Position numbers and translations under genes: made by a program. Below the pieces are notes generated by a model. That model was not told the DNA's origin. It ran no database searches and saw only the letters and a program-made list of their open reading frames with translations. A stretch of DNA of 64,000 bases from Symbiodinium natans (taxonomy: Eukaryota > Sar > Dinophyceae > Suessiales > Symbiodiniaceae), in assembly GCA_905221605.1 (NCBI GenBank), contig CAJNDS010002125.1, forward strand, positions 1 through 64,000. The letters run 5' to 3'. This document shows, in pieces, positions 24,939-36,155 of this stretch; the stretch's first letter is position 1, and every line of letters begins with the position of its first letter.

Positions 24939-25899
24939 TTTTGGGGACGCACTCTAACAGATAGCTTTTGCCATATGAGCTGGATTCCTGTGCCCCTGAC
25001 GGTTACGGTTAAGCTGCTAGAACCTCGCATTGGCACAAGCTGCCACCGAATCAACACTTCGTAGTGTCCTCCTGACAAAGCATTCTAGACGTTTCAAAGT
25101 ACCCCTGATGGCATGACGCACGAGCTTGTTGTCATGAGTCGTGCGCACTCTATTTGCCTTGGTTGTCCACATATCCGGGCTAATCCTTCGCAAAAGGTGT
25201 TGGTTGCTTCACACGAGGGTATGGCAGCCCCCTTGTAGACTCCATGCATCTATTCAAACGAGCTTTTCGCCTGCTTTGGTGAAGCCTGCATGAGGAATGT
25301 GTCTGCACGTACTGTACGGGCCGATTCATTGAGGGTGGGCATCGTTTTTCGTGCAGTAAGATTAGAAGTATGTCGGCCCATATGGACTGGAGGAAGATGA
25401 AGTTGGCACATCTTTAGAGTTCTGAATGTAGATGCAGAAAATCAAGAGGCTCCCTGGGATTCTGTGCCGGGCTGACTCGCTGACATCTTCCGATCAAAAA
25501 TCTAACCACTGAACCCTACTTTTACACCAAAGAAAGGGGAGGCGGAGGGGGAGGGGGGCACCTCAACCCGAAGCCCCCCAAGCCGCAGCTGGAGTCAAAA
25601 GTCCAGGCCCCCTCGCACTCCTGGAGCTGCCTGCAAGGGGTACAGAAGTTTGATGAAGGGGTTAAGGCTCGTACGCCAAAGGTTGTACCCCCTAAGAGGC
25701 TCCCTGAATCTACTTAGAGGATCTTGAAAATGGGCCCCCAAACCCAAGGGGACAACCTTGGGGTCCAAGGGTCCTGTGAGTTTAGGGGTTGAAAGCTTAC
25801 GGGTGTTTAGGGCCAATCTATTTGAGTGACTCTCTGTTGGTGGAACAGCAGCCGTTTCACGGCGCAGATGAACTTTTTTTGAAGAAGGGGGGGCGCTGC

Positions 25900-26000
25900 A
25901 AGGGGTCCTGAACTAACAGCGGCCGGATGCGGCGCCTGCTCTCGCGCCAGAGCTCTTTCCAGGCAGCCCAGGCCACGCCTCAGTGGATCCCGTGGAGCTG
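25900..26000 (-). CDS. Weak exon candidate with AWK helix
   Basis: One minus-strand frame reads VAWAAWKELWRESRRRIRPL, which resembles the Trp-motif helices of the gene at 38822-41733. A second frame in the same bases (GLGCLERALAREQAPHPAAV) is also open and equally plausible, so the reading is unresolved. Confidence 0.22.
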
Positions 26001-26568
26001 TGAGGAGGTTTAAGATGCCTGCTTTGCAGGGCAGGAATAGCGTCACCACCCTGCTCAGTTCGTGCTTGGATAGCCAGGCTGCTGGGGCGCAAGAGTACTC
26101 CAACATGATTTTTCGTAGCTAGTATGAGAAAGAGTTGATTATTACTTGAGACTTTGCTGCAAGCTTATATAGGCTTCAAACTCCCCCTGTGGGCAGATTG
26201 AGCTCCGGGCCAAGAATGACGTGCTGGTCCTGCCACTTGCGAGGCTCGTTCTCCTTTAATGCCCCCGAATCCTGAACCCCCAGAAAGCAACTTTGAGTCA
26301 CGGGCTCGTATTTAGGGCACATAGAACTCTAAGAGGAGTTCCAAGTGAATCTTAGGAGGCCCCAAGTGAACTCGAAACCCCAAAATCCCTGTGCCTCAAA
26401 TGGCTCAAAGTGCCATAATACCACGTTACCATAACCATAAAACCATACAGCCCCCCTGTTCCCTCCTCTGCATACCAAGATGCCCTCTTCAAATAGACCT
26501 AAACCCTTTTGCATCCGGACTCCCATGGGTGCTGCCAGAAACTGCCCAAGCACAGGCTCCCTGTGTAG

Positions 26569-26686
26569 CCCTAACCCTAAACCTTAAACGCCTTAAACCC
26601 TCAGCCCCGAAACCCTTGACCTTAAACCTAAACCTTAAACCCCTAAACCTCAAACCCCTAAACCCTCAGCCCCGAAACCCTTAAAC
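26569..26686. repeat. Degenerate telomere-like array with a 25-bp higher-order unit
   Basis: Variants of CCCTAAA (CCTTAAA, CCCCTAAA, CCCGAAA) fill about 118 bp. The longer word TAAACCCTCAGCCCCGAAAC occurs twice, so part of the tract was duplicated as a block. Confidence 0.8.
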
Positions 26687-26798
26687 GCAACGCCAGATCG
26701 GCCTGGCTCTCCGCGAAGCCCAGCACGCCGAGGCTCAGCTTGGCTTGCTTGGCCCGTTGCTCCTGGAGGGCCCCCCCCCTTCTCCCTTTGCAGGCAGC

Positions 26799-27060
26799 TA
26801 GGTGTGTACTATACTCATTGTGAGGATGCATGTTTATGGGATGTTAAAGGATTAGGTGTGTATTTTATTCATTATGAGAATGAACAGTTGCAGGATGTTA
26901 AAGGATTAGGTGTGTACTTTTATTCATTATGCGGATGAACATTTACAGGATGTTAAAGAATTTGGACTAGGAATTGTGGGAAATAAGGATGGACAGGTAT
27001 GGCAAAATAAAGGGGGTAATATTTGTAGGATATTGAAGAAGAAAATTGATACCTACCAAC
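26799..27060 (+). pseudogene. Decayed fragment with a 54-bp (18-codon) tandem repeat
   Basis: TAGGTGTGTA recurs at 26799, 26853 and 26907, giving two exact periods of 54 bp. Translated in the plus strand, unit 1 reads GVYYTHCEDACLWDVKGL and unit 2 reads GVYFIHYENEQLQDVKGL. Unit 3 matches the same pattern but has one extra T near 26919 that breaks the frame. Downstream the shifted frame stays open (EFGLGIVGNKDGQVWQNKGG, then NICRILKKKID). Codons are AT-rich, unlike the surrounding genes. This looks like a relic of a repeat-containing protein gene, perhaps of foreign or mobile origin. No family is recognised. Confidence 0.5.
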
Positions 27061-27663
27061 ACCAGGGCTGCTGTGGGTTTTGGGCGGGCACGGTGGTCCT
27101 CCAGCTGCTTCCTCAGCTCTTCCTGTGGCAGCACGCTTTCGGAGTAGGGCGGTGTCTGCATCATTCAGCTTCCACCTCTAGACTCCGCAAAGGGGGTGGA
27201 GTTTTTGCTTTGGCCCCCAGGTAGCGGGGTACTCGTCACCACTCGTGTTGCAATGCCGGGCAAAAGATCCCGCCAAACCAAAAGAGTGCAGAACACATGG
27301 GGCTGCCAGCATGGAATGCAGCCAAAAAGTCAGGATGTGGGGTCCTGCTCCTTCTGCAGCCTCTCCTGCCACGTTCAGTCGAAGCAAACTGAATTCAGGC
27401 CGTGGGCGCACTGTCTACTCAGTACTTTCTGACTACCCGTGCAGGCTGAAGCCAAAGTCGCGTCTTTGCTTCCTTCCAAAACCCCAGCATCCCAACTTAA
27501 CCTCCCAGGTTGAAATTACGGTAACGCGGCCGCAGGCCTCATAGACACTACGCCGCCTAACTGAACCTCGCAGAAAGGCAGTCCTGAACCTACATCCCCC
27601 GTGACCTTCATACAACAATGACTTCCCTAACTCCTAAAGCCCCCTAAAGTGCCCCTCAATGAA

Positions 27664-27765
27664 GGCTTCCGAAATCAGGGGTACCTTATGGGGTCCCTGC
27701 TATAAGGGAATCTTGCCATGTTGGGGGGGGGTCGATATTGGGGATCCCCTATTTCCGTAAACCCA
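27664..27765. mobile_element. Short terminal-inverted-repeat element, family A
   Basis: The left end GGCTTCCGAAATCAGGGGTA and right end CCCCTATTTCCGTAAACCC are near complements. The interior has the ATATTGGGG word also found in the copies at 6461 and 35016. Confidence 0.65.
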
Positions 27766-27777
27766 AATCGAGGAGAC

Positions 27778-27833
27778 AACCCTAAACCCCAAACCCTAAA
27801 CCCTAAAACCCTAAAACCCTAAACCCTAAACCC
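27778..27833. repeat. Interstitial telomere-like tract (CCCTAAA)n
   Basis: About seven CCCTAAA/CCCTAAAA units. Confidence 0.95.
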
Positions 27834-28186
27834 ATGGCATCGGCTTCTCCTTCTCACGCTCCAACTCCTTGGCCTGGTGGCCGGCCTTCGGAGCTTCTTG
27901 CGGAGTTCCGGTCGAAGGGGGGGGCTTCTTCTGTGAGATATGTATAATTAATATATATATATATATAGATCTCTATACATATATATATACATATCTTTAA
28001 TATACCCATGTTTGACGTAGGATACCACGCATCCATGATGTACAAGCTTTAAGATGAAATATGTGCCTTTGCCATGCTCCTTCTTGGCCTCCTTACTTGT
28101 GCTCTTCACCTAAGGGTGGCTTTGCGCCGATTGAGCCTTGAGAGTGTTGGGTGCTTCTTGGGCTGCAGACTACAAGGAGAAACTGG

Positions 28187-28259
28187 GGTAGTTACATGGT
28201 CCCTTGATACCCCTTATATTCCCTATAAATCCTAGGGGCCCATACTCTATGTAACTACC
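28187..28259. repeat. 73-bp inverted-repeat element
   Basis: GGTAGTTACAT at 28187-28197 and ATGTAACTACC at 28249-28259 are perfect 11-bp inverted repeats. The interior is rich in CCCTTATA-like words. Confidence 0.55.
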
Positions 28260-29820
28260 TTAGTAGAGAAGCGAGAAAGACCACAGACTATGTCGTGCAG
28301 TGTCTTGTCTGCGGGGGCCGCGAGGGAACGACTTCTGCTGTTCCGCATCTGTCTCCTAGATCTGGGCCACCCCACCGCTGCCAGCGTGGCCCAAGCCCGA
28401 TAGATGGACTGGAGGTAGCTGAAGCGAACCTCATCCTTGCCAACATGGGGGATGCAAGTTGCTGCGCAGCTGAAACCTTCCACCTCGATCTGTAGCTTTT
28501 GCCATGTCGCGGGGAGTTTTGCCTAAAAACATGCACTTCAGCTGCCATCCCTCCGCAGCACCGAGGCCTCAAAAAGGCAACATCAAAAACGATAACATGC
28601 CAGAACCGCACCAAACATGCAACAGAGCCATGGAGGACACCACGCAGGTCCTCGCGTCGCTTCACCTCGCTCTTCTTGAAGGCCACCTGTCAGCCCACGC
28701 TCCAAGAGGAGGGGGTGGAGCCCCATCTCTGTGAAGGCACGGGACTCCCTTAAGCGGCCTGTAGCATTGAGGGCTTGGGATGGCTGTTTCTGCTTTAGGG
28801 TGCTTTCTTTGACCCTACCGCCCCCCCCGCCCCTCACCTTATGCAAAAGCGCATCAGGTGCGAGAGGCTAGCGAGAAACTGCCGGTTGTCCCGGGATAGG
28901 CGCGGTTTTCCTTATGCGCTGTAAGTTTGGCCAGTGTTGCACCCGACGTGTTCTAGAAAACAGGAGGCAAGCCACACACTTCCCCTAGAGGACGCTGCCA
29001 TCTGCAGCTTTCATCTTGCGCCAAGGGTCATCCTCCTCCCCCATGGAGAACATTTCGAAACCCTCTTCTAGACCCTGAAAGCCGTGCCACATCGTGAATA
29101 TGTAGCGCAGTCGTAAATAGTCATTCGTTGATTCATTGATTTCATTCATTTTAATCCTCCATGTCATTCATTTCATCCGTTCATTTCATGAAAACCCTCC
29201 ATATACATATATATATATATATACACATATACACATATACTTGTTACATATACTCACTATAAATATATATGTATATAAGTGTAAGCTTACACACAAAACG
29301 TAAATGTGAACGGGGCGCTGCGGTGTTGCAGCAGACGAAAGGGGGGGGCCGAGGCTCCTCAGCCCAAAAGCAGAAGCGAGGGGCGCCTTGTGGGACCAGG
29401 CCATGAAGCTGCCATGAAGCATCGGCCGGCGGCCCTGCTGCCAGAGGGTTTGGGGAACTTCGGGGTTTTTGGGGAGTTTAGGGGTTTTGGGACATGTAAG
29501 TGCTTGGGGAAGTTAGGGTTTTGGGGTGGTGAGGGACTGGGATATGGGATTTCGACTCTCATGCTCGCAGGCAGGTACGTCTTAGTGCGGGTTGGGTACC
29601 GTGGGGTCGCTGTTGGGGATTCTCAGCCCTGCAGTGGCCACAAGCTCTCGGCCCCTCTCTTCCAACAGTTCTGCTGTTGTTTTGGGGATCCGCACCTCTC
29701 TCTTCCCCCTCCCCGCATTCTCTGCAGGCGAGGGGCTTATATGTACAAGTTGCAGGTACTGCGGCCGCCAGGCCGCAGTCTACTGCAACATAGGGAAGCA
29801 GGAGCAGGGAGGGATAATTT

Positions 29821-31580
29821 TTACTGTGGAAAGAGGAGGGAGCCACTTCGGTCTAGCAAGCCTTGGAGGTCCTGGTAGTAGTCCTCCTTCTCCTGCCACT
29901 TTGGATCAACCAGGATCTGGAAGTGGAGCTCCACTGGCCTGCCCAGATTCACAATCTCTGAGATCTCTGCTTCGGCTTCTTCCGTGACCTGTCTCAGCCA
30001 GGATCGAACTATGTTCACTTGTCCCTCGTTGTGCACCATGACTCGCTGCCCAAGTCGGAGGGTGCCGTCCTTCTCCTCTTGCCACACCACGTTGATGACG
30101 GCTATCTGATAGGGAACCTCTTCCCTCAGAACATTGAACAGCTTCTCTCTCGTAATCTCGGAAGCTGCCACTCGTGCCGGGACGTCGCTGAGGCTCTCCA
30201 CTGGAAAGATCGGACTCTGCATGGGAAGGTTTTCGCAGAGCCACTCTTTGAGAGGAGTGAGGGAGTCAGGATCCTTGAGGACTGAAGTTGGCCACAGGTT
30301 CTCCAGAAGCACCTCGCCGTTCCTGTCGACACCCAAGTCCCGAAGGAGTACGTCTTTCATTTGTGCCACAAAATCCTCCACATCCGCATTCATCTCGCGA
30401 AGGAGGTCAACCTTGTTGAGTACCACGTTCACCTTCGTGTTCAACTGTCGAAGCCTCCTCAAGAAGGACAGCTCTTCGGCCAGCTCCGGATGGAGCCACC
30501 AGGAATCCTCCACAGTTGGGCCGATGGAAACACCGTCCAGCTCGGGACACGCAGGCATGTAGTCACCATATGCCCGGCACTTCGAAGCATCCAGGACCCA
30601 TATGAGGGCATCCGAGGCCCTGATCTGCTTCCACGCGGTTTTTACCATGGCCTTGTGCAGCTTGGTGGGCCGAAACAGCCGCTTTCTCTTGTGCCTGAAG
30701 GCAAACTCTGAAACTGACTCGCCAATCTCCATGATTCCGGCCGTGTCAGCAAAAACCGCCTGACTTCGACTAAGCCACATTTAAGGGGTCACCCTTCTTA
30801 AGGGGGAACCTAGAACCCCCAAAACAAACATGAGCAACCAAAGAAGGGTTCACCATAGCTACCGGAAGGCCTGCGTCGTGGGCGGCGAATTTGGGGTTGG
30901 AGCAAGTAGGGCCAAGCCAAGGATCCGCTGCCGCGTCGTCTGCGGCTTCGGGGAGACAATAGATACCTAGGATGGCGCCTCATTCAAATATAAGAATATG
31001 AAGATATTTATTTACAAGAGTATGAATATACTTATATAATGATGTCGTATATGATCTTCTTAAACCCAAGAAGGGATAATGGAAAAATGTCCTAATTGTG
31101 CCTACAGAGTGCCTTTGTGCCCACGAGGGCGTTGACTAAGGAGGACTTGCCGGAATTGGGAACGCCGAGCACGGCAACCTGGCCGCTGCGCTCCAGATGC
31201 CTGACGTCGACCTCCTCCACCTGGGCGCTATCGGCCTCTGGCGCCACCATCAAGGACTCCTCCTCAGCCGGAGGTGTGCCTTCAGATTCGGATTTTGAAG
31301 TTCTCGAAGCCTCCAGCTCCCGAAGCTCGCTCATCATTGCTTCGAGCTCAGACCCAGGGAGGACGTCACCGACGTCACTGCTGAAGTCGGATTCTACCAC
31401 GTCTTCCTGCGAAGAGGGTGGGGTCTGCCCCCAGTCGGCCTTCAGCGCGCAAGGAAAGGGCCTCCTGCGGTGCCTTCGGGCCTTGTACCGGTAGCCCAGC
31501 GCCGCGGAGCTTGCTAAAAAACACCATGGCCTCCAGCCAAATGATGGGCTGGATGGGGACCTTAGAAGCCCAGCAACCAT
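29821..31580 (-). CDS. Era-like GTPase, organelle-targeted, three exons, 500 residues
   Basis: GTP-binding protein of the Era family, which assists maturation of the small ribosomal subunit; it probably acts in plastid or mitochondrion. Exons: 31580-31113, 30966-30871 and 30759-29821; all junctions are phase 0. Residues 1 to about 50 are Arg- and Ser-rich with a hydrophobic patch, like a transit peptide. G1 is GVPNSGKSS (139-147), G2 QTTR (165-168), G3 DTAG (193-196), G4 NKVD (303-306) and G5 TSVLK (346-350). The Era linker SDVPARVAASEITREKLF starts at 379. The C-terminal KH domain ends near VDPKWQ. Two features are odd: an insertion of about 35 residues between the strand ALIWVLD (239-245) and G4, and a KH loop reading HNEG (431-434) where bacterial Era has a GxxG-type loop. 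ATG at 31580 gives the transit peptide; stop TAA at 29821. The GC donors are inferred. The middle exon, spelling VSIVSPKPQTTRQRILGL, was found between the two long frames. Confidence 0.94.
30760..30870 (-). other. GTPase intron 2, GC-AG (GT-AG alternative), foldback
   Basis: The preferred cut CAG|GCCTTC ... GTCAG|GCGGTT places CAGGC at both ends. A canonical alternative, CCG|GTAGCT with GAAG|TCAGG, is also in frame and adds four residues. Inside, GGTGAACCCTTCTT pairs with AAGAAGGGTGACCC, so the intron is a hairpin-like insert. Confidence 0.7.
30967..31112 (-). other. GTPase intron 1, GC-AG
   Basis: The frame requires AAG|GCACTC at the 5' end and CCTAG|GTATCT at the 3' end: it restores GTK|VSIVSPK, collinear with bacterial Era. 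The nearest GT (after CTCT) is in the wrong phase for any AG acceptor. The interior is AT-rich with an imperfect inverted repeat (TATAAGTATATTCATA with its near complement). Confidence 0.8.
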
Positions 31581-31599
31581 ATTATGATAAGGGCACCTT

Positions 31600-33900
31600 T
31601 TGTTGGTTGGTTACTTGTTAAGATGCTTTTCTTATCATGCCCAGAACCAAAAAAAAAGAAAAGGGTACCACTGGGCTACCAAGGGACGAAGGCGTAGACA
31701 AACTGCAGAGCAGTGGGGGTCCCGGCAGGTTCTCTCGGTCAACCGCACCGGTGTCCTGGCTCGGTCTCGCACAGCCGACCACCGGCACCGAGTAGGCCAG
31801 AGCCATGTTTGCAATGATTGGCTGTTCGGGCTAACATTGGCCCATCAAAACTGCAGGAATCAGGAGCAACAAGGTCGTGAGTTTTCAAAGTCGCATTTTG
31901 TCGTGTTGGCACTATTGAGGGTTGTAGGGTTTGCCCCACAGGCCTCCCTGGGTCCCCGCACACCCCAACAAGGTTTTCTCTTTAGCGGATGGTGAGATTG
32001 AACACGCGCCTTTTTCACAAAGCCAGGGCCATCTACGATCCTGAAACCTAACGTCACGTCCCAGCGCAAGCAGCCGCAGCATGAGCACGGGGCAGTTCGA
32101 CTAGTACCAGCAACGGACGTAAACCGCAGCTGCAGTGCCGGTCTGAATGCCTTTGTACCCTGTGTATGGCCCCACCCTTGCTCAAGGTCTCGGGACTCTA
32201 GCGTCTGCCACTTTAGTCATCTTGAGATCAATACCTTCGCTAGCTGTCTCTGGTGCTTCCGCGAGCTTGCGCTACTTGCCATGACGAAAACCAAGGTTAC
32301 TGACAACCCCCAAGCTCATTAGATCCATTAGGTGCTGCTTGGCAGAGCTGTTGCACATAGGCCCCAGACTCATTGCTGCCATGAGGAAGATTGCTTGCGA
32401 ACCTTCAATGGGCCCCTTCAAATGTCATGAAGCCCGAAACACGTTGTCAAAACTGGGCGTGGCGCAAGAGATGCATAAGCCGCAGCCAAGGGAAACGACA
32501 TTAGCCAGACCATGGATCTTGCGAGGATGTCTGTTGGTGCATGTGCAAACTCTGCATCGCGCCGCAGAAACTGGCAGGGGCTCCAGGTGGTCCCAAGTAG
32601 ATCACGGCAGAGCGGGAAAGGCTGTCCCATGGACAGCACCTCTAAGGGAAGGCTACGCCTTGCCTCACACCACCACGAGCGCTTCCTTCTCAGGCAAATG
32701 CGGGTGCTGTCTCACATCAGTGAGATACACGCTGCAAAGAGCTAAACACAAACGAACTCCCGACTGGTACTGCGTTGATAGCAGCTTCTATGGCACAAGT
32801 CATCCAACCCATCTCTGCGGACCTTCAAGGTAAAGTTGCCCGTTGCTTTGCCGAAGTCCTGTCGCGAGAAGCAGCTTGACGCATGTTATACATATGTAAC
32901 TGTAACAGACAACAAGCATAACCAAGAGAGCACAGACGCATTAATGCAATGCTTGGTGCACTAAGCCGATCGGTGAACGCGATGTGTGCAGAAGAACACA
33001 AGAAAGCATAATGGCGTCATTATGCAATCTTGTACTACTATAGCTAATATAACAGAAGAGGGACAAAGCAATATCAAAAACATAACAGTTTGCACAGATC
33101 GCCAAGTCGACATGCAGCCAGAAACATGCCAGCCTTGGAATGCGGGTGCTTCGAGCCTTACGGGCAAAGTCAGAACTCTTTGAAGGTTCTTCGGTCGATA
33201 CCCCTAGACCCTAAACCCTAAACCCCTGATTCGGTTTGCCCGCACGGCATGCTTGGAGCCTTTGAGGCTCCGCAGAGTGGAGGGGCAAAGCACGTGGTTT
33301 GTCCAAAATGCGTGCTATAGGGACCATGCGGGACAATACAAGGTACAGTAAGGGTTGCATAGGGGAATAAGACTAAGGGGTCCCTTCTAGGGGTCCCTCC
33401 CTATACCCCTTCATGCTGGGCTCTGGGCCGCACTCCCCCTGGCAGAGGTGGATGTCGAAGCTGTAGCTGCCTCCAACTTCTTTCGTGCGAGGGGGGGAGA
33501 AGGCGGGGTGGGGAGGGTTAGGGCGGTTTGGGGGCTTCAGTGATTCAGGGTTCGATGCCCCAAGTTGCGTGGAACTATTTTTTCCAGGGTGCGTTTCGAC
33601 AGAAGATGCTGAGCAAGTGGGTAGTTTCGAGGAATGGGGCGGAACTCGCTTCCGCCTGGGTGCCAGACGACAGGCTCATCCCCGGAGGTATCATCCTCCA
33701 CCTGGGTGCCACCCAGGATAAGGAGGGGCTCCTAGAGGGGACCCTGAATCTTATTGCCCTAGAAACCCCCCAAAAAACACCTTACATAGTCCCTTTATAC
33801 CTAAGTAGCCTTAAAGGTCCCTTGTAAGGGTCCCTCCCTCCTTTCGTCCCTTGATTAGGGCTGTTTCAGATCCGCGTGCCTAAGGCGCCCTCCGTGCCGC
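31600..33900. other. No supported gene
   Basis: Upstream flank of the GTPase gene and unassigned sequence. A short telomere-like tract lies at 33201-33227. Segments near 33357-33416 and 33715-33850 are rich in AAGGGGTCCC and its complement and may be decayed inverted-repeat elements. Confidence 0.4.
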
Positions 33901-33940
33901 AGTCTCAGGTTTCAGCAGAGGGTGTGGGCCTCTCTTTCGC

Positions 33941-34125
33941 CTACAGAAAAGTTGGGATGTTCCCCCTTAGGCTAACAATCCTTAACCCCCCCAATGAAAA
34001 TCCCCATTAAGGAGTGAAAGTATAAGGGGGAACATCCCAACCCTTCAGGAAGAGGCGCCTGCAGCTCAACGCCCAACTGGATCGCGCCTTCCACCAGGCC
34101 CTGGCAGCACTTGTTGTGGGTACAG
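33941..34125 (-). CDS. Candidate exon (34125-34059) followed by an introner-like GC-AG intron
   Basis: The minus strand after TCCTAG (34126) reads CTHNKCCQGLVEGAIQLGV and ELQ, then CAG|GC at 34058. The proposed intron is 34058-33941 (118 nt) and ends TTTTCTGTAG|GCGAAAGAG, a pyrimidine-rich acceptor. The next exon would read AKERPTPSAET before a stop. AGGCG occurs at both ends, and the intron contains a perfect 19-bp inverted repeat. The protein is not recognised. The strongest evidence is the exact fit of the intron around the foldback. Confidence 0.4.
33951..34041. mobile_element. Foldback element, family B, perfect 19-bp inverted repeat
   Basis: GTTGGGATGTTCCCCCTTA (33951-33969) is repeated in inverse as TAAGGGGGAACATCCCAAC (34023-34041). 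A second inner pair, ATCCTTAA/TTAAGGAG, extends the hairpin. A diverged relative lies at 48578-48670. Confidence 0.85.
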
Positions 34126-35015
34126 CTAGGAGTACGCTGACTACTATTTGCTTACGAACCCCCCCCCCCAAAAAAAAAAAAAAAAAAACTCACAAAAACA
34201 ATGACCATGTTCTTCCTTATACGGGCAATTTAGGGATTATTGTCTTCTATTTTTTCGGGGTTCTTGAGCAAATAGGACCAGACGTCTTGTTAGGGACCCG
34301 GCCGTTTTTAGAGACTGTTTCATACGTGGGGCTGGCCGGTCGCAGTGCTGAGCACGCAGCTCTCTTTCGCGGCAGCTGCCAAGGGTGCCCCGAATCTCTT
34401 GGAGTTCCGGAGAGTGATTTTGTTGATGTTCCCTTTTAAGGGATAGTTCTACGACATCCGCGGGGTACACCAAGGCTGACCCTGCGCTTCAAAAAAACTG
34501 CCCGGGAACCTTGGGCAGGATGAAGCCATCCGAAATCTCACTGGTGACGGGGCCATGCACCGCAAGGCGGAACTCTCCCACACCAAGCCTGGGGAAGTGG
34601 GGGAAGTGGGGAGGTGACAGGGCCGATAAGGTTCCGAAGTAACTTCTCTCTTGAAACCATATCCCTAGAAGCCCTGAAGCCCCCAACGTGCCTGGTAAGG
34701 CAACAGCCACGAATTGTATCTTATGAGCCTCCTGTGCCTCATGTCTCTTTGTCTTTCCTGGTCTCGTGTGGTACTCGGCTCCCTGTCGAACACACCCAAC
34801 GCACTCCTCCCCTCGTGTTGAAGGCTCGGCGGCCACAGGGATGTCTCTTGCACACAAAGTTCAGTCAAAGTGGCGCTTTGGTCACCTTAGCTGCATGCCT
34901 CTGACAAGGGTCATGCCACTAGGTGTGCCATGTTGCTCATGAGTCAGCTCACGCTCCCCAACTCCTAACACGGCTGGACACCGCCTAGCGAAGCACCGAA
35001 GTCTCTAACACAGTA

Positions 35016-35113
35016 GGGGTTTCCGAAATTAGGGGTGTCTTATTGGGGTTCCTACACAAAGGGAAGTCTTCTATTTGGGTATCTATATTGGGGGTCCACT
35101 ATTTTCGTAAACC
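35016..35113. mobile_element. Short terminal-inverted-repeat element, family A
   Basis: The start GGGGTTTCCGAAATTAGGGG and end CTATTTTCGTAAACC are complementary. The interior contains GGGTATCTATATTGGGGG. Confidence 0.65.
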
Positions 35114-36052
35114 ACCATCTGCTGACCAGGGACGTTGATGTCCGCTATCAGCTGCACAGTGTCTCCCTTGGAGATGGTTGCGGGCGATGCCTTTGCAGCT
35201 AAAAAGGCTTCTTTCAGTTTTCTGGATGCCTTTGCGTCAACAAAAACTGACTCTCATCGCAAGTATGCTTATTAATATTATTATTACTATTGTTATTAAT
35301 ATTTGTTATTCTGCTTACTTCAAAAACCCGAATGATGAGCCAGACAAGATCTTGTCCCTTTCCAAACAATGCTACCAGCTTTACTCGGCAGCCTTGGCGT
35401 CCACGACCTGTGCCGCCGCGTCGTCGGGGCCGGCGGGGCAGAGCGTAAGCAGCTGAGCAAGGCGGTCGGGGTGCAGCGTTTGCAGTGGAACATGGAAGGG
35501 GGGGTTTCATCTTGCCCCACACGGACATCTGCAAACTATATCTCTCTAGTTCTGTGTGGCCGCCCATTTCTTGAAGCATCTGGCTCTTTTGAAGCTGCGG
35601 TCCCTACGGAAGGTGGCATGTGGGGTGGAGGGGATGGTTCAGGGCTTCCACGCTTCAACTAATCCACAAGAAGGACCCCTAGATATTCTAGTTTTAACAT
35701 AGTGTGTAGAAATCACCAACATTGGAAACAGATGGGCACTGGTAGAAATCTTGAAGCCAGTATCTCGCCTCGCAGAAGTAGATGGGATCCAAGTCCGTGT
35801 GGTTCAGGACGTTCACAAACTCCTGGTCATCTTTCTTGGGTAGCACTGCCCCTTCCCACTCCCTTCCCACTCCGTTCCAAAGCCCGCAGCGCGCAGATAT
35901 GAGGTCGAACAGCTGTGTGCCAGCGAGCCTTGATTCCCGCCAGGTCGCAGGCGAGGTTGCAGATCTGAGCATGGGAGAGGTGTTGTAGGAAAGGGCAAGA
36001 AGTGCCTTGAAATCCAGGATCCCTTCACAGCTGAACTGCCATGTCTGCAAAT

Positions 36053-36155
36053 GGGGATTTACGAAGATAGGGGACCCCCAGTTTAGATGCCCAAATAGTA
36101 GCATCCCCTTCAGTAAGGACCCCACTAAGGGTACCCCTCACTTAGGAAACCCCCC
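36053..36155. mobile_element. Short terminal-inverted-repeat element, family A
   Basis: The start GGGGATTTACGAAGATAGGG and end GGTACCCCTCACTTAGGAAA followed by CCCCCCC pair as inverted repeats. The interior CCCAAATAGTAGCATCCCC is shared with the copies at 15227 and 53115. Confidence 0.7.

Larger units (their letters stand above)
27100..29800. other. No supported gene; repeats only
   Basis: Contents: a family A element (27664-27765), a telomere-like tract (27778-27833), TATA microsatellites (27940-28000 and 29200-29280) and a small inverted repeat at 28187-28259. Open frames here show no recognisable protein. Confidence 0.45.

Noticed and set aside
30019-30711. Plus-strand frames of 88 to 142 codons
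   Set aside because: Mirror images of GTPase exon 3.
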